Made by a program: the position numbers and the translations under genes
Notes under the pieces: generated by a model
What the model saw: only the letters and a program-made list of their open reading frames with translations
What the model was told of the DNA's origin: nothing
The model's database searches: none
Shown: positions 56,210 to 64,000 of the stretch, one piece after another
Numbering within the stretch: position 1 is the stretch's first letter
How the letters are laid out: each line of letters begins with the position of its first letter
Source: Anaeromyxobacter sp. Fw109-5
Lineage (GTDB): Bacteria; Myxococcota; Myxococcia; Myxococcales; Anaeromyxobacteraceae
Assembly: GCF_000017505.1 (NCBI RefSeq)
Contig: NC_009675.1
Location: 2,418,001 to 2,482,000, forward strand
Reading direction: 5' to 3'
Length of the DNA stretch: 64,000 nt

Positions 56210-56243
56210 GTCGGGCCGGCACCCGATTGGGTGCCAGCCCGAC
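56210..56243 (-). terminator. Hairpin downstream of ndk
   Basis: The stem GTCGGGC-GGCACCC pairs with GGGTGCC-GCCCGAC, 14 base pairs with one mismatch (C opposite A), loop GATT; it begins 23 bases beyond the ndk stop. A second hairpin (CCCGTCC with GGACGGG) is at 56163-56182. No T-run. Confidence 0.65.
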
Positions 56244-56265
56244 TTACCGTAACAACATCCGAGAG

Positions 56266-56706
56266 TTAGGCCTTCTTCCACTCGTAGGTGTGGATGGCCG
56301 TCTCGGGGAAGAAGTAGCTCACCTCGATCTTCGCGTTCTCCGCGCTGTCCGAGCCGTGCACGGTGTTCTTCTCGATGTTGGACGCGAAGTCCTTGCGGAT
56401 GGTCCCGGCGGCCGCCTTGGCCGGGTCGGTCGCGCCCATGATCTCCCGGTTCTTCGCCACCGCGCCCTCGCCCTCGAGGACCATCAGGACCACCGGGCCG
56501 CTCGTCATGAACTTCACGAGATCGTTGAAGAACGGGCGCGCCTTGTGGACGGCGTAGAAGCCCTCCGCCTCCGCCTGGGAGAGGTGCGTCATCTTCATCG
56601 CGATCGGCTTCAGGCCGGCCTTCTCGAAGCGGGCGATGACCTGGCCGATGACGCCCTTCTCGACGCCGTCGGGCTTGATGATGGAAAGCGTGCGCTCGTT
56701 CGCCAT
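56266..56706 (-). CDS. ndk: Nucleoside diphosphate kinase
   Basis: A 146-residue NDP kinase moving phosphate from ATP to nucleoside diphosphates. The active site NTVHGSDS holds the phosphorylated His117, and [12 protein letters not shown] is the standard N-terminus. Length is normal. It follows sucD by 37 bases on the same strand, a sensible pairing because succinyl-CoA synthetase makes NTP. A strong hairpin follows the gene. Confidence 0.97.
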   Translation of the reverse strand: MANERTLSIIKPDGVEKGVIGQVIARFEKAGLKPIAMKMTHLSQAEAEGFYAVHKARPFFNDLVKFMTSGPVVLMVLEGEGAVAKNREIMGATDPAKAAAGTIRKDFASNIEKNTVHGSDSAENAKIEVSYFFPETAIHTYEWKKA

Positions 56707-56743
56707 GTTGCGTTTGCTCCTCGTGCTGGGTTTTCCAAGGGCG

Positions 56744-57763
56744 CTAGCCGCGCTCGCGCTTCGCCGCCTTGCGAGCGCCCTTGCCGCCGCGTTGTGAGGG
56801 GGCCGAGCTCCGTGCTCCGGCTCCCCCGCGCGCCGGTGCGGCGGTCGGCGCGCGCTTGCCCGCGGCGGCGGGCCGGGACCGGCCGCGCCGAGCGAGGGCG
56901 TCCTTCATCGCACGACCGAGCAGGTGCGGTCCATCCACGACCGTGATGCCGGCGTCGCGCATCGCCTCGATCTTCGCCTCGGCGGTCCCGCTGCCGCCCG
57001 ACACCACCGCCCCCGCGTGCCCCATGCGCTTCCCGGGGGGCGCCGTCCGGCCGGCGATGAACCCCACGACCGGCTTCTTGACGTGATCACGGACGAAGGC
57101 GGCCCCGCGCTCCTCCTCGGTGCCGCCGATCTCGCCGATCATGATGATCGCGTCGGTGCCGGGATCGTCGGCGAACTCGCGGAGGACGTCGACGAAGTCG
57201 GTGCCGTGCACCGGATCGCCGCCGATGCCCACCGCCGAGGACTGGCCGAGCCCGAGATCGGTGAGCTGCTTCACGGCCTCGTAGGTCAGCGTGCCCGAGC
57301 GCGAGACGACGCCGATGCGCCCCGGCCGATGGATGTGCCCGGGCATGATCCCGATCTTGCACTCGCCCGGGGTGATGAGGCCGGGACAGTTCGGGCCGAT
57401 GAGCCGCGTCCCGGGCCGCTCCGCGAGGAACCGGCGTACGCGGATCATGTCGAGCACCGGGATGCCCTCGGTGATCGCCACGACGAGCGGGATGCCCACG
57501 TCCGCGGACTCGGTGATGGCGTCGGCCGCGAACGGCGGCGGCACGAAGATGACCGCCGCGTTCGCGCCCGTCTCCTTCACGGCGTCGTCCACCGTGTGGA
57601 AGATGGGCACCGTCCCCTGGAACTTCGTGCCGCCGCGGTTCGGCGTCACGCCCGCGACGACGCGCGTGCCGTACTCGAGCATCTGCTCGGTGTGGAAGCT
57701 CCCGGCGGAGCCCGTGATGCCCTGCACCACGACCCTGGTGTCTCGATTGACGTAGATGCTCAC
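56744..57763 (-). CDS. sucD: Succinyl-CoA synthetase alpha subunit with basic C-terminal tail
   Basis: A 339-residue alpha subunit, against about 290 usual. The CoA-binding N-terminus ([14 protein letters not shown]), [10 protein letters not shown] and the phosphohistidine His249 in [10 protein letters not shown] are all in place. The extra 45-50 residues after about 291 are Arg/Lys/Ala/Ser-rich and lack family similarity. With SucC it makes ATP or GTP from succinyl-CoA in the TCA cycle. It lies 223 bases from sucC, and that spacer contains a repeat copy. Confidence 0.95.
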   Translation of the reverse strand: MSIYVNRDTRVVVQGITGSAGSFHTEQMLEYGTRVVAGVTPNRGGTKFQGTVPIFHTVDDAVKETGANAAVIFVPPPFAADAITESADVGIPLVVAITEGIPVLDMIRVRRFLAERPGTRLIGPNCPGLITPGECKIGIMPGHIHRPGRIGVVSRSGTLTYEAVKQLTDLGLGQSSAVGIGGDPVHGTDFVDVLREFADDPGTDAIIMIGEIGGTEEERGAAFVRDHVKKPVVGFIAGRTAPPGKRMGHAGAVVSGGSGTAEAKIEAMRDAGITVVDGPHLLGRAMKDALARRGRSRPAAAGKRAPTAAPARGGAGARSSAPSQRGGKGARKAAKRERG

Positions 57764-57781
57764 GCGCCCTCCGCGTCTTGA

Positions 57782-57968
57782 GAGGGGCTGCGCCCCCGCC
57801 CCGCAGACAGCTCATCGCCGTGCCCGCTCACCCCGAGCGTAGCGCCCGCGAAGGCGGGCGCGAAGTCGAGGGGCGGGGCCCCACCCCTGCTCGCCGGGGC
57901 CCGTGCGCCATCGCCGGCGGCTTCGCCGCGAGCGCGATGGCGCCCCGGCGGACTCGCGTCGCTCGTCT
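57782..57968 (-). repeat. Copy C of the GC-rich mosaic intergenic repeat
   Basis: Read on the minus strand it has the blocks GTCCGCCGGGGCG, GCCGCCGGCGATGGCGCACG, CCCCGGCGAGCAGGGGTGGGG, CCCCTCGACTTCGCG, CTACGCTCGGGGTGAGCGGG and the end GGGGCGGGGGCGCAGCCCC. These blocks occur in copies A (2622-2735) and B (51685-51845). It sits between sucD and sucC. Confidence 0.7.
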
Positions 57969-57986
57969 GAACGGAACCCATCACCG

Positions 57987-59150
57987 TCACGCCCGCGCCG
58001 CGGCGACGACCTTGCGCGCCGCGTCGCCGAGGTCGTCGGCCGGGATGATGTCGAGCTCGCTGTGGGCCAGGATCTCCTTGCCCAGCTCGACGTTCGTGCC
58101 CTCGAGCCGGACGACGAGCGGGAGCGCCAGGCCGACCTGCCGCGCCGCCGCGACGATGCCGTTCGCGATGACGTCGCACTTCATGATCCCGCCGAAGATG
58201 TTCACCAGCACCGCCCTCACCGCCGGATCCGAGAGGATGATCTTGAGCGCCGCCGTGACCTTGTCCTCGTCCGCGCCGCCGCCCACGTCGAGGAAGTTCG
58301 CGGGGCGCCCGCCGGAGAGCTTGATGACGTCCATCGTGGCCATCGCCAGGCCGGCGCCGTTCACCATGCAGCCGATGTCGCCGTCCAGCGCGATGTAGGA
58401 GAGATCGTACTCCTTGGCCGTCGTCTCCTTGGGATCCTCCTCGTCGGGATCCCGCATCGCGGCGATGTCGGCGTGGCGGTAGAGCGCGTTGTCGTCGAAG
58501 TTCATCTTCGCGTCGAGCGCCAGCACCTCCCCGCCGACCGTGATGACGAGCGGGTTGATCTCGGCGAGCGACGCGTCGGTCGCGACGTACGCGTTGTGGA
58601 GCCCGGTCGCGAAGCGCACGAAGGCGCCCACCGAGTCGCCCGTCAGCCCCAGCCCGAAGGCCAGCCGCCGGGCCTGGTACGGCATGAGCCCGATGAGGGG
58701 GTCGATCCACTCGCGGAGGATCTTCTCGGGGTGGCGCTTCGCGACCTCCTCGATGTCCACGCCGCCCTCGATCGAGGCCATGACGGCGAGCCGGCCCGCC
58801 TCGCGATCCAGGGTCATGCCGAGGTAGAGCTCCCGCGCGATCCGGCAGCCCTCCTCGATGTACACCTTGCGGACCTCCTGTCCCTCGGGGCCGGTCTGCG
58901 GCGTCTTCAGCATCATCCCGAGCATGGCCTCGGCGTGCTGCCGCGCCTCGTCGGGCGAGCGGGCGAGGCGTACGCCGCCGCCCTTCCCTCGTCCGCCGGC
59001 GTGGATCTGCGCCTTCACCGCGCAGATCCCGCCCCCGAGCTGGCGGGCCGCGCCCTCGGCCTCGAGCGGCGTGACGGCGAGGTAGCCGCGGGGGACGGCG
59101 ACCCCGAACCGCCTCAGGATGTCCTTCGCCTGGTACTCGTGGATCTTCAC
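57987..59150 (-). CDS. sucC: Succinyl-CoA synthetase beta subunit
   Basis: A 387-residue ATP-grasp subunit. The N-terminus [19 protein letters not shown] is the family signature; the ATP-grasp domain and [30 protein letters not shown] in the CoA-ligase half are intact. It converts succinyl-CoA to succinate with the alpha subunit SucD. The start is a GTG at 59150. It lies upstream of sucD and follows a fossil of sdhB, in a TCA-cycle gene run. Confidence 0.96.
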   Translation of the reverse strand: MKIHEYQAKDILRRFGVAVPRGYLAVTPLEAEGAARQLGGGICAVKAQIHAGGRGKGGGVRLARSPDEARQHAEAMLGMMLKTPQTGPEGQEVRKVYIEEGCRIARELYLGMTLDREAGRLAVMASIEGGVDIEEVAKRHPEKILREWIDPLIGLMPYQARRLAFGLGLTGDSVGAFVRFATGLHNAYVATDASLAEINPLVITVGGEVLALDAKMNFDDNALYRHADIAAMRDPDEEDPKETTAKEYDLSYIALDGDIGCMVNGAGLAMATMDVIKLSGGRPANFLDVGGGADEDKVTAALKIILSDPAVRAVLVNIFGGIMKCDVIANGIVAAARQVGLALPLVVRLEGTNVELGKEILAHSELDIIPADDLGDAARKVVAAARA

Positions 59151-59211
59151 GGTGGGTCACTCCCCTCCGGAGCTTCCCGCCACGACCCGATCCCCGCTCG
59201 GCCGGGAGTCG

Positions 59212-59304
59212 TCACCCAACGGCGCGGGCGATGGAGGTCGTCGGCGGGATGGACTTGGGGCAGACCTCTACACAGATCCGGCCGTGGTCGCAGTCCCGGA
59301 TTCC
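59212..59304 (-). pseudogene. Fossil C-terminus of succinate dehydrogenase iron-sulfur subunit
   Basis: On the minus strand 30 codons encode GIRDCDHGRICVEVC followed by PKSIPPTTSIARAVG and a TGA. The spacing Cys-X5-Cys-X3-Cys-Pro-Lys and the following PTTSIA match the last iron-sulfur cluster of SdhB (CX5CX3CPKXXXPTXXI). Nothing upstream in frame resembles the rest of the subunit, and no start or other sdh gene is present. It sits between sucC and mdh, where a TCA operon could carry sdh genes. Confidence 0.6.
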
Positions 59305-59459
59305 GCTCCGGCCCATATGAGGCCATGCATCCATCCCCGGACCGAGCCAGAGGGTCGAGACGCGAGCAGCGCGAGGCGCGACGACCGAGCATACCCGCTG
59401 GGTATGTGAGGGAGGAGCAACGAAGCGACGCGACGCGGATCGGCCGCCGCGTCGACGGA

Positions 59460-59483
59460 GGCCGGCTCCCCGCGGAGCCGGCC
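59460..59483 (-). terminator. Hairpin downstream of mdh
   Basis: A perfect 10-base-pair stem GGCCGGCTCC with GGAGCCGGCC and a CCGC loop, 11 bases beyond the mdh stop. No T-run. A smaller hairpin (CATACCC with GGGTATG) lies at 59389-59405. It may separate icd-mdh from sucC-sucD. Confidence 0.6.
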
Positions 59484-59494
59484 CGGCCGAGCCG

Positions 59495-61783
<2,289 letters not shown>

Positions 61784-61817
61784 TCGATCGGACCTCGCGT
61801 ATGGGGAGTGGAGCCGG

Positions 61818-61847
61818 GTCTTATCACCGCGATCGAGAGGGAGTAAA
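61818..61847 (-). promoter_or_regulatory. Candidate sigma-70 promoter for icd-mdh
   Basis: On the minus strand TTTACT (61842-61847) and TAAGAC (61818-61823) are 18 bases apart, with a TG extension just before the -10 (TGATAAGAC). About 35 bases separate the -10 from the icd ATG. Confidence 0.4.
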
Positions 61848-61905
61848 GGCGAAGGGAGGGCCAAAGCCCTCGGAAAATCGGGAGTTTAGTGACCGCTAGG
61901 GTCGA

Positions 61906-62640
61906 CTATGGGAGCCGGCCGGCGACCCTCGTATGGGGCCGCTGCGACAAAAACTCCGCGTAATCACAGAGCACCGCCCCGGCCGCGTCCGCCGCCGCAC
62001 GCGCCCGGGGGCTGCAGAGCGCGGCGAGCTCGAGCTCGCGCTCGTGCCCGAACGAGGTGCGGGCGTGGCTCGGCGCGTACCCCGGATGTGCCATGAGCTC
62101 GGTCGCCCCTTCCTCGAGACCGAGGAGCGCGGTCACGAGCGCCTCCTCCGTCCACGCGGGCCGCCGCGCGGCGTCGCCGAGGAAGCGATCCGCCGTGACC
62201 ACCCCTCCCGCGCGGAGCGCCGCGCGCATCGGTGCATCGATCGCTCTCACCGGGAGTCCGCGCTCCGCCGCGACCGCGGTGAACGCCGCGAGGATCGCGG
62301 GCGCCGCGTGCGCGTGCTTGTGGCTGTCGAGGTGCGTCGGCGCGGCGCCGCGCAGGTCCTCGAACCTTCCCAGCTGGGCCCGCAGCTCCGCCTCGGCCGC
62401 CGCGCGCGAAAGGTCCGCCGGGACGACCGCGTGGAGGCCGACGCCGAGCGTGGGCGGGGCGGCTCCCAGGGCGGCGCGCGCGAACGGGCTGAGCACCATC
62501 ACGGTGGCGCTCGTCACGATCCCGCGGGCGTGGGCCTCGAGGATGCCGCGGTCGATCTCGGGATCGTAGCCGAGGTCGTCGGCGTTGACGACGAGGAGCT
62601 TCAAGCGCGCGAGCCTCGCTCTCGCGCCGCGCCCGGTCAA
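61906..62640 (-). CDS. YdjC/ChbG/HpnK-family carbohydrate deacetylase
   Basis: About 244 residues (start uncertain). The family's metal motif NADDLGY and HSHKHAH-like DSHKHAH (at the centre) with a later AHPGYAP are present, typical of YdjC-type deacetylases that act on N-acetylated sugars such as chitooligosaccharides or hopanoid glycosides. Neither an ATG nor a clear ribosome binding site precedes the fold; TTG codons at 62640 or at 62604 (giving LKLLVVNADDLG) are candidates. It is followed closely by the histidine kinase gene upstream on the same strand. Confidence 0.85.
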   Translation of the reverse strand: MTGRGARARLARLKLLVVNADDLGYDPEIDRGILEAHARGIVTSATVMVLSPFARAALGAAPPTLGVGLHAVVPADLSRAAAEAELRAQLGRFEDLRGAAPTHLDSHKHAHAAPAILAAFTAVAAERGLPVRAIDAPMRAALRAGGVVTADRFLGDAARRPAWTEEALVTALLGLEEGATELMAHPGYAPSHARTSFGHERELELAALCSPRARAAADAAGAVLCDYAEFLSQRPHTRVAGRLP

Positions 62641-62668
62641 GGGACGCGCACCCCGCGCGCGCTCGCCG

Positions 62669-63793
62669 TCAGTGGACCGCCGGGGCGTCGAGTGCCGCGG
62701 GCGCGTGCTCGCCGGGAGGGTCGCGGGGCAGCTCCACCGTGAACGTCGCGCCGGCGCCGGGCAAGCTCTCGACGCGGATCTCCCCGCCGTGCGCCGCCAC
62801 GACCTGGCGCGCGACGTACAGCCCGAGGCCGAGCCCTCCGTAGTTGGCGATGGGGACGGCGCGCTCGAACCGCTCGAACACGCGGGCGTGATGCTCCGGC
62901 GCGATGCCCATCCCCTGGTCGGTCACCCGCAGGCGCGCGCGCGGGCCGTCCGCCTCGACCTCCACCGCGATCGGCTTTCCCTGCCCGAACTTGGACGCGT
63001 TGAGGAGCAGATTCGTGACCACCTGCTCGAGGCGCATGCGATCCCACCGCCCGGGAGCCCGCGCGAGGTCGAGCTGGAGGACCGACCCCGAGCGCGCCAC
63101 CTCCTCGCGCACCTGGGCGGCTGCGCCGCGCACGACGTCCGCGAGGTCGAGCGCCTCGTAGCGGAGCTCCAGCCGCCCGAGGCGCATGCGGGAGACGTCG
63201 AGCAGCTCGTTCACGAGCAGCGCGATCCGGCGCGTCTGGCGCTCGAGGGCCTCGACGCGCGGCTCGAGCAGGCGCGGGACGTCGTCCTTTCCGCGCGCGG
63301 CCAGCCGGTGGAGGAGCTGGAGCTGGAGCTGGAGCGCGGTGACGGGGGTCCGCAGCTCGTGGGACGCGACGGAGAGGAACTCGTCGCGCTCGCGCACCTC
63401 GTCCTGCGCCTTGCTCCACAGCCGCGCCCGGCCCTCGAGGAGCTTCCGGTCCGTGACGTCCCGCACCGCCGCCACGACGCAGCGCCGCCCGTCGACCTCG
63501 ATCGGCGAGAGGCTGATCTCGGCCGCGAACTCCGCCCCGTCCTTGCGCAGGCCCGACAGGTCCAGCCCGAGGCCCATCGGCCGCGTGCGCGGCGCCGCGT
63601 GGTAGCCGGTCCGGTGCGCCCGGTGCTCGGCGCGGAAGCGGGACGGGAGCAGGATCTCTATCGGCCGTCCCGCCAGCTCGCTGCGCGGCCACCCGAACAG
63701 GCGCTCCGCCTCGCGGTTGGCGTGCACGATCTCCCCGTGCTCGTCCGCGATCACCATCGCGTCCGGCACGGAGTCGAGGAGGGAGAAGTCCAC
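62669..63793 (-). CDS. PAS-domain sensor histidine kinase (orphan, soluble)
   Basis: About 374 residues from a GTG at 63793. A PAS domain with PAC-like end (VDFSLLDSVPDAMVIADEHG, then AVRDVTDRKLLEG) spans residues 2-117. The HisKA helix has His in SHELRTP near residue 145, followed by the HATPase with NLLLNASKFGQG, DQGMGIAPE and YGGLGLGLYVARQVV. No membrane segment, so it is cytoplasmic. No response regulator is adjacent. The kinase core resembles that of the gene at 11287. The open frame continues to a GTG at 63910, adding Ala/Arg-rich residues of low coding likeness. Confidence 0.9.
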   Translation of the reverse strand: MDFSLLDSVPDAMVIADEHGEIVHANREAERLFGWPRSELAGRPIEILLPSRFRAEHRAHRTGYHAAPRTRPMGLGLDLSGLRKDGAEFAAEISLSPIEVDGRRCVVAAVRDVTDRKLLEGRARLWSKAQDEVRERDEFLSVASHELRTPVTALQLQLQLLHRLAARGKDDVPRLLEPRVEALERQTRRIALLVNELLDVSRMRLGRLELRYEALDLADVVRGAAAQVREEVARSGSVLQLDLARAPGRWDRMRLEQVVTNLLLNASKFGQGKPIAVEVEADGPRARLRVTDQGMGIAPEHHARVFERFERAVPIANYGGLGLGLYVARQVVAAHGGEIRVESLPGAGATFTVELPRDPPGEHAPAALDAPAVH

Positions 63794-63948
63794 GGCCTCA
63801 CGTTGACCCTCCCCCGGTGCCGCGAGAAGCCTCGCCCGCTCGCCGCCCCCTCGTCCGAGGTGGCGTGGGGCGCGCGCCCGCGCTGGCGCCTCGCACGCGG
63901 TCGACCCCACCTTGAGCGAGGCGCCGTCGCGCGCCGGGAGGAGCGCCG

Positions 63949-64000
63949 ATGCCCGCCGCCGGAACCATCTCGCTGCCGCTCGCCGCCGCCGCGGCTGGGA
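63949..64000 (+). CDS. Start of an unidentified gene (partial, runs off the window)
   Basis: A good ribosome binding site (GGGAGGAG) lies 5 bases before the ATG at 63949. The visible 17 codons give MPAAGTISLPLAAAAAG, which is too short to identify. It is divergent from the histidine kinase, sharing the upstream region. The frame is open to the edge. Confidence 0.45.
   Translation, partial: MPAAGTISLPLAAAAAG

Overview
The window is very GC-rich (roughly 70 percent or more by eye), densely coding and almost all chromosomal core metabolism. Gene order and gene families (rnc-era-der cluster with cyclophilins, yfgM-bamB synteny, HARE-HTH protein, leucine-type acyl-CoA degradation cluster, OxyR-AhpC-AhpD, phosphoketolase) point to Myxococcota, most likely an Anaeromyxobacter-like organism. 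That assignment is inference from content, not from a database match.

Layout. 1-5060: end of an unknown gene, a dual-specificity-type phosphatase, then a beta-oxidation / short-chain acyl-CoA block (3-hydroxyacyl-CoA dehydrogenase, crotonase, two acyl-CoA dehydrogenases). 5315-9606: an acetate kinase and a phosphoketolase encoded as one uninterrupted frame, followed by a transaldolase wrecked by an internal deletion. 9648-13112: ribA, a leaderless-looking MerR gene, a membrane histidine kinase and a small PRC-barrel-like protein. 13314-19727: sbcC and sbcD, a 58-unit hexanucleotide array just upstream of sbcD, and a frameshifted HNH endonuclease gene. 19842-22020: ahpC-ahpD divergent from oxyR with a well-spaced candidate OxyR operator. 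22052-23764: an NmrA-like reductase and a small lipoprotein. 23786-33310: a long minus-strand run (unknown gene, meaB, rnc, two cyclophilins, era, der, yfgM-like, bamB-like, mutT) with many stop/start overlaps. 33342-38746: leucine-type acyl-CoA degradation genes (acyl-CoA dehydrogenase, carboxyltransferase, enoyl-CoA hydratase, HMG-CoA lyase) plus an acetyltransferase and a fossil of another acyl-CoA dehydrogenase. 38823-47254: thiC, enolase, a small acidic protein, an SRPBCC protein, glpX, a thioesterase, homoserine dehydrogenase and two secreted or lipoprotein genes. 47261-51656: a HARE-HTH/restriction-fold protein divergent from a beta-propeller protein, with back-to-back promoters. 51844-56706: phosphoesterase, sugar kinase, rlmN, CNNM/CBS membrane protein, ndk. 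56744-61783: TCA-cycle genes sucD, sucC, a fossil of sdhB, mdh, icd. 61906-64000: a YdjC-type deacetylase, an orphan PAS histidine kinase and the start of another gene.

How it works together. Acyl-CoA genes at both ends of the first 40 kb feed acetyl-CoA to the TCA block at 56.7-61.8 kb; phosphoketolase plus acetate kinase would turn sugar phosphates into acetate and ATP in one polypeptide. The window also records gene decay: transaldolase, HNH endonuclease, an acyl-CoA dehydrogenase tail and an sdhB tail are all remnants next to intact pathway partners. Three copies of a GC-rich mosaic intergenic repeat, a (GGTCGV) hexamer array and an 18-bp in-gene repeat are the main non-coding or repeat structures. 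I saw no tRNA, rRNA, CRISPR array, insertion sequence or riboswitch.
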